Assembly (NCBI GenBank): GCA_964397755.1
Contig: CAYNJY010000006.1
Coordinates: forward strand, 1 to 63,145
Direction of reading: 5' to 3'
Length of the DNA stretch: 63,145 nt
Source: CAYNJY01 sp964397755
GTDB taxonomy: Bacteria; Patescibacteriota; Microgenomatia; UBA10105; UBA927
The translations under genes and the position numbers were made by a program. Positions 7,944 through 16,853 of this stretch are shown here, in pieces. Under the pieces are notes generated by a model, which was not told the DNA's origin, searched no databases, and worked only from the letters and a program-made list of their open reading frames with translations. Numbering within the stretch: position 1 is the first letter of the stretch; every line of letters starts with the position of its first letter.

Positions 7944-10865
7944 CTATTGTAGTATGTTTCGCAGGAACTGTCCTGTGTATGAGGAGGAAATGCGACTAAC
8001 GTCTTGTGGTGTTCCCTCACCGACTACCCTCCCACCCGCTTCCCCTCCCTCCGGACCAAGGTCAATAATCCAGTCGGCGTTTTTAATAACGTCAAGATTA
8101 TGTTCGATGACAATGACAGTGTTTCCGGCTTTGACCAACCGGTGAAGTACAGTCAGGAGTTTCTCTAGGTCGGCAAAATGAAGACCTGTTGTCGGCTCAT
8201 CGAGTATGTAGAGAGTCCGGCCGGTACCGCGTCGTCCGAGTTCTGTTGCTAGTTTTACCCGTTGGGCTTCTCCACCGGAAAGTGTTGTAGCCGGTTGTCC
8301 GAGTCGGATATAACCGAGGCCTACGTCACGCAGCGTTTCGAGTTTTCCTCGTACGCGTGGGTGGGTGTAAAAAAGTTCACAACCTTCAATGACGGTGAGG
8401 TCGAGAACCTGCGCAATATTTTCGCCTTGGTATGCTACCTCGAGCGTTTCACTGTTATACCTTGCCCCCGCACAGACCTCGCACGTCACGTAGACATCGG
8501 CAAGAAACTGCATTTCAATTTTCCTCTGCCCCTGCCCCTCACACGCCTCACAGCGACCACCCTTCACATTAAAGGAAAACCGGCCGGCTTTGTATCCTCG
8601 TCTTCGTGAATCAGCAAGGTCGGCAAATATCTCTCGAATAAAAGAAAAAACACCTGTATATGTTGCGGGATTACTTCTTGGTGTGCGGCCAATCGGCGAC
8701 TGGTCAATGAGGATGACCTTATCAAGCGCCTCTACCCCAAAAATTTTTTTAAATGCCCCCGGACGGGTTTTAGAGAAAGGATTGAAATGCCGCACCAAGG
8801 CTGGACACAGCGTTTCCACCACCAAGGACGATTTCCCAGACCCCGAAACTCCGGTAATACAAATGAAACGGCCTAACGGTATTGTTACATTAATGTTTTT
8901 GAGATTATTATGACTGACTCCTTCAATGCCCAATGAAGAGGTGGGCTGTATTGGAAGTGTGTGGGTATTTGATGCGATGGTGCGTTTCCCCGTAAGGAAT
9001 TCTCCGGTTATGGAACGGCTATTTTTTTTGATATCACTAAGAGTTCCTCGCGCAACCACAGATCCACCGTATTTTCCTGCCCCGGGTCCAAAATCGACAA
9101 TCCAGTCAGTAGATTCCATCATTTCGCGATCATGCTCGACGACGATTATGGTGTTGCCCAAATCCCGTAGTCGTTTGAGCGTATGAATGAGTCGTTGGTT
9201 ATCCCGCTGATGGAGGCCGATAGAAGGCTCATCCAAAACATACAGAACTCCCGTGAGTCCTGAGCCGATTTGGGAAGCGAGCCGTATGCGCTGGGCCTCC
9301 CCTCCTGCAAGCGTTTGGGCGCTACGAGAAAGCGTGAGATACTCCAGTCCCACACTGACAAGAAATCCCAGCCTGCTTTCAATTTCTTTGACAATTGGTG
9401 CGGCAATAGTTTTTTCTGTTGGGCTCAGCTTGGAATTTGCGCCGAGGTCCTTGATCCAAGACAGCGAATCGACTATGGAAAGTTCCGTCACATCCGCAAT
9501 CGAAAAGCCGTCTATGGTCACCGTAAGACTTTCATCTTTGAGTCTCCTCCCTTTGCATTTGTTGCATATTTCTTCCCGCATGTACTTTTCTATTTCCGCT
9601 CGAAGAAATTCAGACTCGGTTTCTCCATACCTACGCGACAGTTCTGGAATAACACCGCTAAACGATTCTTGGATTGAAGTCATCTCTCCAAAACGATTTG
9701 TGCCTACCACCCGATGGAGAGTCTCGCCCGTACCATAGAGGAGCACGCGTCGTTGTTTGGCGGTAAGAAGCTTCAGCGGTTGTCGCAGATCAATACCATA
9801 TTTTTTGGCGACGGTTGCAATAACCCGGCTATACCACGTGTCATGGAAAAACATTTTCGCAAAGGGAAGCAGTCCTCCCTCGCTGATTGAAAGATTGGGA
9901 TTAATGACCAGTTCCGGATCCGCAGTGAGAATTGTCCCAATGCCGCTACACGCAGGGCATGCTCCATGTGGGGAATTAAACGAAAATGAACGTGGTTCAA
10001 CTTCTGGTAAAGAAATGTTGTCTACCGGGCAGCTGAATTTTTCTGAAAAAATATGATCTTCGACATGCTTGGGCTTTTCAGGTATCCCAAAGCCCTGGTC
10101 ACGAATCTCGCCAACAGTTACGAGGCCATCAGAAAGAGCACGTGACTGTTCGACGGCATCGGCGATGCGTGAACGCAGTATTGCACCTTTCTCTTTTTTG
10201 GTGGCTTGTCGGTCAACACTGAGCGAGTCAACGACCACGTCAATGGTGTGTTTGTTGGTCTTAATAAGAAGCATGTCTTCGTCAACACTCATAAATCTTG
10301 TATCTACTCGCACATGGTTGTAGCCTTTGGCGCGCAGGTTATCAAACAAACCGCTAAATTCTCCTTTGCGATCGCGAACAACCGACGCCATAATGAGAAA
10401 CCTCACCTGTTTGCGACCGTCTTCAAATTTCTTGTCAATAAAATTAACAATTGCTCGTACTATCTGGTCTTGTGACTGCCGGGAAACTTCGCGGCCGCAG
10501 ATCGGGCAGTGCGGATGACCGACCCGGGCAAAGGCAAGCCGCAGGTAATCATATATTTCCGTGACCGTTCCGACTGTTGAGCGAGGGTTATGAGAAGTCG
10601 ATTTTTGATCAATAGAGATCGCTGGCGAAAGTCCCTCGATGGTATCTACATCAGGTTTGTCCATGACTCCGAGAAATTGTCGTGCGTAAGAGGAGAGCGA
10701 CTCCACGTAGCGTCTCTGTCCTTCTGCATAAATTGTGTCGAATGCGAGGGATGATTTTCCCGAACCCGATACGCCGGTGAAGACTATAAGAGTATTTTTC
10801 GGTAGCTCGAGTGAAATATTTTTTAGGTTGTGTTGACGGGCTCCTTTGATACGTATCGTATTCAT
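7944..10865 (-). CDS. uvrA: Excinuclease ABC subunit A
   Basis: The 973-residue UvrA is the damage-recognition ATPase of excision repair. It has two ABC modules. The first Walker A is TGVSGSGKSSLAFDT near residue 30 and the second TGVSGSGKSSLVVETL near 640. Signature motifs are LAGGEAQRIRLA and LSGGEAQRVKLA. Zinc cysteine pairs occur in CPICG, CNKCKG and CEACEGQG...CEVC. The ATG at 10865 opens MNTIRIKGARQHNLKN, the family N-terminus; an upstream in-frame start at 10904 lacks homology and would overlap the uvrB-uvrA hairpin. The length is full. Confidence 0.97.
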   Translation of the reverse strand: MNTIRIKGARQHNLKNISLELPKNTLIVFTGVSGSGKSSLAFDTIYAEGQRRYVESLSSYARQFLGVMDKPDVDTIEGLSPAISIDQKSTSHNPRSTVGTVTEIYDYLRLAFARVGHPHCPICGREVSRQSQDQIVRAIVNFIDKKFEDGRKQVRFLIMASVVRDRKGEFSGLFDNLRAKGYNHVRVDTRFMSVDEDMLLIKTNKHTIDVVVDSLSVDRQATKKEKGAILRSRIADAVEQSRALSDGLVTVGEIRDQGFGIPEKPKHVEDHIFSEKFSCPVDNISLPEVEPRSFSFNSPHGACPACSGIGTILTADPELVINPNLSISEGGLLPFAKMFFHDTWYSRVIATVAKKYGIDLRQPLKLLTAKQRRVLLYGTGETLHRVVGTNRFGEMTSIQESFSGVIPELSRRYGETESEFLRAEIEKYMREEICNKCKGRRLKDESLTVTIDGFSIADVTELSIVDSLSWIKDLGANSKLSPTEKTIAAPIVKEIESRLGFLVSVGLEYLTLSRSAQTLAGGEAQRIRLASQIGSGLTGVLYVLDEPSIGLHQRDNQRLIHTLKRLRDLGNTIIVVEHDREMMESTDWIVDFGPGAGKYGGSVVARGTLSDIKKNSRSITGEFLTGKRTIASNTHTLPIQPTSSLGIEGVSHNNLKNINVTIPLGRFICITGVSGSGKSSLVVETLCPALVRHFNPFSKTRPGAFKKIFGVEALDKVILIDQSPIGRTPRSNPATYTGVFSFIREIFADLADSRRRGYKAGRFSFNVKGGRCEACEGQGQRKIEMQFLADVYVTCEVCAGARYNSETLEVAYQGENIAQVLDLTVIEGCELFYTHPRVRGKLETLRDVGLGYIRLGQPATTLSGGEAQRVKLATELGRRGTGRTLYILDEPTTGLHFADLEKLLTVLHRLVKAGNTVIVIEHNLDVIKNADWIIDLGPEGGEAGGRVVGEGTPQDVSRISSSYTGQFLRNILQ

Positions 10866-10874
10866 AAACAACAC

Positions 10875-10900
10875 AAAAATCCCCTCAGATGATTCTGGGG
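10875..10900 (-). terminator. Hairpin between uvrB and uvrA
   Basis: On the minus strand CCCCAGAATCATCTGAGGGG is followed by ATTTTTG. The stem is CCCC(A)GA/TC(TG)GGGG with mismatches and the T run is short. It could be a partial terminator that lowers uvrA relative to uvrB, or an mRNA-processing hairpin. Confidence 0.4.
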
Positions 10901-10922
10901 CCACTGCGTAGTATAACCCACC

Positions 10923-12911
10923 TTACCTCGATGTCTCAAGCAGACGGATCAGGTCTCGGATTCTGGCCGCACGTTCAAAATTCATGTCCCTACTCGCACG
11001 GTGCATGTTTTTTACGAGTTCCCGAAGTTTTCTTTTTTTATCATACGGCGTGAGAGATTCAATCATGTTTTCCAAAAGCGGCGCATCGGGCGACGGACTA
11101 GCCTCCGGTGTTACTTCGACCAGTCGTTCTCTAAAAGGTTTCCCAATACTCTTCGGACTGATGTGGTGTAGCGTATTGTAGCTGATCTGTGCAGCACGTC
11201 GGCGATCGACCTCGGCAGTTGCCTCTCGTATCGCCTCTGTCACGCTGTCCGCATAGAGAATCACGTGTCCTCTGACATGGCGAGCCGCTCGTCCCATGGT
11301 TTGAATAAGGCTCACGCGACTTCGAAGAAACCCTTCTTTATCTGCATCAAGAACTGCGACCATTGACACTTCAGGAAGATCAAGACCTTCTCTGAGAAGG
11401 TTTACGCCAACGAGGACGTCATACGTGCCTTTGCGAAGATCTGCCAGAATATCGGATCTCTTTATCGTTTCAATGTCAGCGTGAAGGTAATGAACATTAA
11501 TGCCTTGCTCCCGCAAGTATTCGGCTACATCCTCTGCCATACGCTTGGTAACGGTCGTGACGAGTACTCGCTCATGACGCGCGACTCGATGGGTAATTTT
11601 CTTCAACAAATCCGCTATCTGACCTTTCGTACGACGGATTTCTACCTGTGGATCAACGAGTCCCGTCGGTCGGAGGAGCTGTTCGGTTACCGGTCCTCGA
11701 GAACGTTCCCAGTCAGCCGGTGTTGCAGACACATAGATCGTTTGGGGTATGCTTCGCAAAAATTCGTCGAACGTAAGCGGACGGTTATCCAGGGCAGCCG
11801 GGAGCCGGAAGCCAAAGTCGACAAGCGTTTGTTTTCGAGACCGGTCGCCACTCCACATCCCGCGTATTTGCGGAAGGCTCATGTGGGACTCATCGATTAT
11901 CAAAAGCCAGTTTGCACGAGCTGCTTCTTCAAAATAATCAAATAACGTATACGGCGGCTCACCAGGCCTTCTCCCATCAAAGTAACGCGAGTAGTTTTCG
12001 ATGCCACTAACGTAACCAACTTCCTGTATCATCTCAAGATCGTAATTGACCCGCTCGCGGATGCGCTGCGCTTCAAGAAGCTTGCCCTGTTTCATAAAGT
12101 AGCTCGTGCGCTCTTCGAGGTCGCTTCGTACCTGCCGAAACACATCGCGGTACGTCGCCGGGTCTGTCATGTAATGCTTCGCAGGGTAAATCATGATTTC
12201 CTCGAGCCGTTCCTGTATGCGACCGGTCAGCGTGTCTATTCGTTCTATCGAATGAATGAAACCGTTTGAGAGAACAAAGCGTATGCCACTGTCATCGTAT
12301 GCTGGAAAAAGGTCAAGTGATTCGCCACGAATCCTAAATGTACCCCTCGCGAATCCGTAGTCATCGCGTTTATACTGGAGATCAACAAGCCTGTCGACAA
12401 TGCTCTGCCGCTCTTCGCGCATACCGCGCTTTGCTTCAATCACGAAGTGGACGTACTGCCTCGGAGATCCAATGTTGTAAATGCACGATACAGAAGCGAC
12501 GATTATGGTATCGCGCCGACTAAGGACATTTCTCGTTGCTGCAAGACGTAGCGTATCAAGTTCTTCATTAATTTCCGTCTCTTTTTCTATGTACGTATTT
12601 GTTTGGGGAACGTATGCTTCGGGTTGATAGTAATCGTAGTAGGAAACAAAATACGAGACAGCATTGTTGGGAAAGAATGCTCGAAATTCCTGATACAATT
12701 GTGCAGCAAGCGTTTTGTTGTGGGATATGATGAGCGTTGGGCGCCGTAGCTGGGCAATTACATTGGCCATTGTGAAGGTTTTTCCGCTCCCTGTGACACC
12801 AAGAAGTACCTGTTCCTTCTCACCAGACTGTATGTGTCGTACAAGGTTTTCTATCGCCTGGCGCTGATTTTCGGTTGGACGAAACGCTGATTGTAACGTA
12901 AATGCTTTCAT
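10923..12911 (-). CDS. uvrB: Excinuclease ABC subunit B
   Basis: The 662-residue UvrB is the helicase-like damage-verification subunit. Walker A is GVTGSGKTFTMAN near residue 40, the beta-hairpin region is SYYDYYQPEAYVPQTNTYI, and the DEAD-like box is DESHMSLPQ. The later motif LLREGLDLPEVSMVAVLDAD and the C-terminal UVR domain (about 620-658), which contacts UvrC, are also present. The length is full. A promoter (TTGTCA-N16-TATAAT) lies upstream and leaves a leader of about 35 bases. It begins the eight-gene uvrB-to-SBP run and diverges from lexA, so LexA control is likely, but no known LexA box is recognisable. Confidence 0.97.
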   Translation of the reverse strand: MKAFTLQSAFRPTENQRQAIENLVRHIQSGEKEQVLLGVTGSGKTFTMANVIAQLRRPTLIISHNKTLAAQLYQEFRAFFPNNAVSYFVSYYDYYQPEAYVPQTNTYIEKETEINEELDTLRLAATRNVLSRRDTIIVASVSCIYNIGSPRQYVHFVIEAKRGMREERQSIVDRLVDLQYKRDDYGFARGTFRIRGESLDLFPAYDDSGIRFVLSNGFIHSIERIDTLTGRIQERLEEIMIYPAKHYMTDPATYRDVFRQVRSDLEERTSYFMKQGKLLEAQRIRERVNYDLEMIQEVGYVSGIENYSRYFDGRRPGEPPYTLFDYFEEAARANWLLIIDESHMSLPQIRGMWSGDRSRKQTLVDFGFRLPAALDNRPLTFDEFLRSIPQTIYVSATPADWERSRGPVTEQLLRPTGLVDPQVEIRRTKGQIADLLKKITHRVARHERVLVTTVTKRMAEDVAEYLREQGINVHYLHADIETIKRSDILADLRKGTYDVLVGVNLLREGLDLPEVSMVAVLDADKEGFLRSRVSLIQTMGRAARHVRGHVILYADSVTEAIREATAEVDRRRAAQISYNTLHHISPKSIGKPFRERLVEVTPEASPSPDAPLLENMIESLTPYDKKRKLRELVKNMHRASRDMNFERAARIRDLIRLLETSR

Positions 12912-12941
12912 AGGTCCGTTCGGTTTGATTTTAAAATTGAT

Positions 12942-12994
12942 ACCATTATACTGTATTTGAGGTTCTTGACAATTCGGTAATTATTTGAAATACT
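12942..12994. promoter_or_regulatory. Divergent, overlapping uvrB and lexA promoters
   Basis: For lexA (plus): TTGACA at 12966-12971, 17 bases, AATACT at 12989-12994, with ATG at 13027. For uvrB (minus): TTGTCA, reading back across the same TTGACAA, 16 bases, then TATAAT near 12944-12949. The two -35 boxes overlap. An odd palindrome ATAC-T-GTAT lies over the uvrB -10 region and ATACTG recurs at the lexA -10; these are the best candidates for a lineage-specific LexA operator. Confidence 0.55.
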
Positions 12995-13026
12995 GGCTAT
13001 AAATATACGTTACATCATTTTGAATC

Positions 13027-13650
13027 ATGCCACCAATACTCTATCCGCGCGAACGTCAGCTTCTTGATTTTATTATGCAGTTTATTCAGCGTTACGGCTA
13101 TGCCCCGACGCTGAAGGAGATCGGCGAGGCGTTGCACATTTCCTCTCCGGCGACGGTTCACGAACATATCGACAGACTTCGACAGAAGGGCTACGTAAAA
13201 AAGCTAGACGGCACCGCTCGAGGATTGGAAGTTGTCGCGGATAAATTTCGACCAACCGGCATGGAGGCACCGGTGGAACTACCAGTGTTGGGATGTATCG
13301 CTGCCGGCTCTCCCCTGGAACCGTATATAGACCCAAATTTTTATGTGTCAGTCTCACCAGGCATGGTTTCATCCAATAAACCACACTATATTCTTCAGGT
13401 GAAAGGAACATCGATGATCGACGACGGCATTATTGAGGGCGACTACGTGGTCATCCAACACCAGCAGGATGCGCAAAATGGTGATATCGTGGTTGCACTT
13501 CTTCCGAACGGCCTAGCGACGCTTAAGCGGATTTACTTTGAGAAAGAGCGTATCAAGCTCGCACCAGCAAATTCCCAGATGGCGCCCATCTTCACCACAC
13601 ACGTCAAGATACAGGGAAAGGTTGTAGGGCTCATCCGCAAGTACGTCTAA
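13027..13650 (+). CDS. lexA: LexA repressor
   Basis: The 207-residue SOS repressor has an N-terminal winged helix-turn-helix (residues 1-70; APTLKEIGEALHISSPATV) and a C-terminal S24 self-cleavage domain. The cleavage bond is A93-G94 in IAAGSP. The catalytic dyad is S129 (GTSMIDDG) and K167 (ATLKRIY). All elements for RecA-stimulated autocleavage are present. It is divergent from uvrB across about 115 bases, the usual arrangement for an autoregulated repressor and its target. The stop overlaps the convergent dedA stop by 4 bases. No Shine-Dalgarno is seen before the ATG. Confidence 0.96.
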   Translation: MPPILYPRERQLLDFIMQFIQRYGYAPTLKEIGEALHISSPATVHEHIDRLRQKGYVKKLDGTARGLEVVADKFRPTGMEAPVELPVLGCIAAGSPLEPYIDPNFYVSVSPGMVSSNKPHYILQVKGTSMIDDGIIEGDYVVIQHQQDAQNGDIVVALLPNGLATLKRIYFEKERIKLAPANSQMAPIFTTHVKIQGKVVGLIRKYV

Positions 13651-14297
13651 GTCTTTCTTCTCATAACGGCTTTTACCCAACGAAGAAGAACGTGGAACAC
13701 GATAGGGAGCACCGACCCGATCACGATGAGAAGAATGACAAATTCGTAATGGGTTTTGATCCACGGGATATTTCCCAGGAAGTAGCCGAGTGTTGAAATT
13801 CCAACAGCCCAGAGCACGCCACCGACAAAATTATAAAGGAGGAACGTCTGGTAGTGCATTTTTGCAACGCCGGCAACGATTGGGGCGAATGTCCGAACAA
13901 ACGGAACAAATCGGGCAAGGACGATAGTTTTCCCCCCATTTTTCTCGTAAAAGCGCTGCGCCTCAAGAAGGTGATGGCGCTTAAAGAGGAGCGAGTCTTT
14001 CTTCTCAAAAAGCTTTTCCCCGACTTTGTGTCCGAACCAGTAGCCGACGTTATCTCCGAGGATGGCCGCACTGAAGGTCACGATAAGGAGGATAGGGTAA
14101 GAGAGGAGTCCCTGCGATGCAAGGACGCCGGCGGTAAAAAGCAGGCTGTCACCGGGTAAAAAAAAGCCAAAGAAGAGTCCTGACTCGGCAAACAGAACAG
14201 CAAAAACGCCAATGAGCCCAAGGGTCTTAATAAGAAGTTCCGGCTCCAAGAGTACCTTCAGTTGTTCCATAGCAGAAAAAATGCCGGCATCGAGCAT
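13647..14297 (-). CDS. DedA family membrane protein
   Basis: The 216-residue DedA/SNARE-associated (VTT) protein carries the signatures FFGFFLPGDSLLFTAGVLA (about 42-60), then ILGDNVGYWFGHKVG, and FVPFVRTFAPIVAGVAKM with the conserved arginines of the re-entrant loop. Family members flip undecaprenyl phosphate or phosphatidyl lipids across the cytoplasmic membrane. Which lipid applies here is not visible. The ATG at 14297 is the first start; a second ATG at 14270 (MEQLKVLL) is equally acceptable. It diverges from rsmI across 23 bases and converges on lexA. Confidence 0.88.
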   Translation of the reverse strand: MLDAGIFSAMEQLKVLLEPELLIKTLGLIGVFAVLFAESGLFFGFFLPGDSLLFTAGVLASQGLLSYPILLIVTFSAAILGDNVGYWFGHKVGEKLFEKKDSLLFKRHHLLEAQRFYEKNGGKTIVLARFVPFVRTFAPIVAGVAKMHYQTFLLYNFVGGVLWAVGISTLGYFLGNIPWIKTHYEFVILLIVIGSVLPIVFHVLLRWVKAVMRRKT

Positions 14298-14307
14298 TCT
14301 GCCGGTG

Positions 14308-14320
14308 TATAATCGATTGT
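14308..14320 (+). promoter_or_regulatory. rsmI -10 element placed for a leaderless mRNA
   Basis: TATAAT occupies 14308-14313 and the ATG of rsmI begins at 14321, leaving 7 bases, so transcription should begin at the start codon. A direct repeat of TGCCGG precedes it. The -35 region is weak. Confidence 0.5.
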
Positions 14321-15013
14321 ATGGGAACGCTCTTTATCGTGTCAACACCGATCGGAAACCTCGAGGATATTACCATCCGGGCTATCAAAACCCTCTTCTC
14401 TGTGGATTTTATCGCCTGCGAAGATACTCGCAGAACCGGAACACTCCTTCAGGAACTCAAAAAACGCTTCACAAACCGAAAGAAATGCACATTGGTGCGA
14501 TATAACAATCATACAGAAAATCAACAGACTCCGTTGCTTATTTCGCGATTAACGCAGGGAAAAAATGTTGCACTCGTCTCAGACGCGGGGACGCCCCTCA
14601 TTTCCGACCCCGGCTACGAACTCGTCAGCGAAGCCCTTACGCGTGGTATCAAGGTGATAAGTATTCCCGGCCCCACTGCCGCAATCGCAGCACTTACCGT
14701 CTCCGGTTTGCCCACCAATCACGTTCTCTTCCTCGGTTACCCGCCAGACAAACAATCCCACCGCATCAAGCTGTTCCAAAATTTACTACAGATGAATCGA
14801 TTCATGTATAGTACCTACATTTACTATTGCGCGCCGCATAAGCTCAAACAGACGTTGGGGGACATGAAAGAAGTGCTCGGAGATATTGACATTGTCGTTG
14901 CTCGGGAGCTTACCAAGGTTCACGAAGAAGTCTGGCGGGGAACGATCTCTGGAGCGCAAAAAGTGTTTTCTCTTCCCAAGGGTGAATTTGTTCTTCTCTT
15001 CCAAATTTTCTAA
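14321..15013 (+). CDS. rsmI: 16S rRNA 2'-O-ribose C1402 methyltransferase
   Basis: The 230-residue RsmI is a SAM-dependent tetrapyrrole-methylase-fold enzyme. It methylates the ribose of C1402 in the 16S decoding centre. Signatures: STPIGNLEDITIRAI (8-22), CEDTRRTG, VSDAGTPLISDPGYELV and IPGPTAAIAALTVSGLP. It is shorter than the 280-residue E. coli enzyme because it ends soon after the methylase domain. The neighbour on the left is the divergent dedA, and acs converges on the right. The start codon is placed by the -10 box 7 bases upstream and by the family N-terminus MGTLFIVSTPIGN. Confidence 0.95.
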   Translation: MGTLFIVSTPIGNLEDITIRAIKTLFSVDFIACEDTRRTGTLLQELKKRFTNRKKCTLVRYNNHTENQQTPLLISRLTQGKNVALVSDAGTPLISDPGYELVSEALTRGIKVISIPGPTAAIAALTVSGLPTNHVLFLGYPPDKQSHRIKLFQNLLQMNRFMYSTYIYYCAPHKLKQTLGDMKEVLGDIDIVVARELTKVHEEVWRGTISGAQKVFSLPKGEFVLLFQIF

Positions 15014-15070
15014 CGCTATACATTCAATCCTCCTTCGCGGGCAATCCGAGGTCTATCAGCCCTCGGAGCT

Positions 15071-16846
15071 TCAATATTCTTCAAGTGTGCTCGTATCTCC
15101 GATAGGAAGACCCATTTCTCTGGCCTTCAGGATCCGGCGCATGATTTTGCCTGAACGTGTTTTGGGGAGACGGTCGATGAACTCGATTTCGCGGGGGTAG
15201 GCATGGCCGGCGAGGTGTTTTTTTACGTATAGAGCGAGTTCTTCTTTAAGTTTCTCTTCCTCTTTCACCATCCGAGGAGTCGAGGTCGTTGCCACGCCAC
15301 CTCGGAGATGTTTTGAGGCTACCTTTTCCCTGTAGCTTTTTTCCAATACCACAAATGCTTTAATTATTTCTCCCCGCATGGGATCGGGCTTGCCGATAAC
15401 GCCAGCTTCAATGACGCTAGGATGCTCGACAAGGGCTGATTCGACCTCAAACGGTCCAACACGCTCTCCGGCGGTTTTGATAACGTCGTCTGCCCTTCCA
15501 ATGAACCAAAAATAGCCATCACGATCTCGATAGGCTCGATCACCAGAGATATACCAACCATTCAAGAAGTAGCTTTGATATTTATGGGGCCGTCGCCAGA
15601 TAGTTTTCATCATGGACGGCCACGGAGGTTTAAGAGCAAGGTTGCCTTCCAGGCCGGGTTCAAGTTCTTTGCCAAAATCATTCACTATGGCAGCAACCAC
15701 ACCCGGAACTGGTTTGCCCATGGAGCCGATCTTAATATCCATGCAGGGGAAGTTGGCGATACAAATAGCGCCGGTTTCCGTCTGCCACCACGTGTCGTGA
15801 AATGCTAAACCAAAGACGCGGATGCCCCATCTGATCGCCTCCGGGTTGAGTGGTTCCCCGACCGAACAGAGGTGACGGAGGTTTGAAAGGTCGAACTGTC
15901 TCGGAAGCTTGTCGCCGGAAGCCATGAGCATGCGAATCGCCGTCGGGGCGGTATACCAAACACTGACTTTATACTTCTCAAGTATGTTGTACCACTTGGT
16001 GGGATCAAACCGGGCTGCATAGACGACCGCCGAAACTCCGGCAGCCCAACTGCCCAGAATCTCGTAGGCAATACCCGTCACCCACCCCGGATCAGCGGTA
16101 CACCAGTAGGTGTCTTCGTCATGAAGATCCAGTACCCATTTTGCTGTCGCGTACTCCTGGAGGATTGCCCGGTGACTGTGGACGACTCCCTTTGGTTTTC
16201 CCGTCGTTCCCGAGGTATAGAGCATGAAGGCGTAGTCATCGGGGTCCATGTGACTGACAGAAAGCTCGTCGCTCGCTTGAGCGAATGATTTCTTAAAACC
16301 GTCGCTGTCAACCATCAGGATATGTTCAAGCTCAGGCAATTGTCGCCGAATCTTTGCTATCCGGGTGGCTAATTCTTTATTGGTGATGACCACCTTGGCG
16401 CCACAATTTCCCAGCCTGTCGGCAAGCGCCTGCTCTTGGAAGGCTGAGAAAAGGGTTCCGGCGATGGCGCCGAGCTTCAGGATTCCCAAAAAAGAAAAGT
16501 AGAGCTCGGGAACGCGAGGGAGGAAAATAAAAACACGGTCTCCCCGACCGACGCCAAAGGCTTTGAGAATGTTGGCGACTTTGTTGGAGGCTAAAGCAAG
16601 TTCGGTAAAGGTATATTTCTGGCTTGTTCCTTCTTCGCCCTCCCAAAAGAGGGCTACTTTATTCGCGCGCCAGGTATCTAGATGCCGGTCGCAGGCGTTA
16701 TAGGCAGCGTTGATCCCTCCGTTTAACCAGTCTAGTTCCTTGCTGATGTGTCGCCAATTGAAGGAACCGTAGGCTGATTCATAGTCATCTAGGTTTGGAG
16801 GTACCTTGAATTTCTTTGAGGTCTTACGGTAAGTCTTAACCCTCAT
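15071..16846 (-). CDS. Acetate-CoA ligase (acetyl-CoA synthetase, AcsA type)
   Basis: The 591-residue AMP-forming acyl-CoA synthetase has the adenylation motif YTSGTTGKPKGVVHSH near residue 210, then WWQTETGAICIANFP, SGDRAYRDRDGYFWFIGRADDVIKTAGERVG and the C-terminal lysine motif KTRSGKIMRRILKA. The tryptophan-rich WWQTETG and the N-terminal NWRHISKELDWLNGGINAAYNACDRH place it with acetyl-CoA synthetases of the Bacillus AcsA size. It converts acetate, ATP and CoA to acetyl-CoA. It is the last gene of the ppsA-eno-gpmI-fbp-acs run (gap 7 bases). Propionate or another short acid as substrate cannot be excluded. Confidence 0.88.
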   Translation of the reverse strand: MRVKTYRKTSKKFKVPPNLDDYESAYGSFNWRHISKELDWLNGGINAAYNACDRHLDTWRANKVALFWEGEEGTSQKYTFTELALASNKVANILKAFGVGRGDRVFIFLPRVPELYFSFLGILKLGAIAGTLFSAFQEQALADRLGNCGAKVVITNKELATRIAKIRRQLPELEHILMVDSDGFKKSFAQASDELSVSHMDPDDYAFMLYTSGTTGKPKGVVHSHRAILQEYATAKWVLDLHDEDTYWCTADPGWVTGIAYEILGSWAAGVSAVVYAARFDPTKWYNILEKYKVSVWYTAPTAIRMLMASGDKLPRQFDLSNLRHLCSVGEPLNPEAIRWGIRVFGLAFHDTWWQTETGAICIANFPCMDIKIGSMGKPVPGVVAAIVNDFGKELEPGLEGNLALKPPWPSMMKTIWRRPHKYQSYFLNGWYISGDRAYRDRDGYFWFIGRADDVIKTAGERVGPFEVESALVEHPSVIEAGVIGKPDPMRGEIIKAFVVLEKSYREKVASKHLRGGVATTSTPRMVKEEEKLKEELALYVKKHLAGHAYPREIEFIDRLPKTRSGKIMRRILKAREMGLPIGDTSTLEEY

Positions 16847-16853
16847 TGTGAGC

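Noticed and set aside
12912..13026. Classical LexA box (E. coli or Bacillus type)
   Set aside because: Neither CTGT-N8-ACAG nor GAAC-N4-GTTC is present in the divergent region; only weak ATAC/GTAT palindromes are seen.
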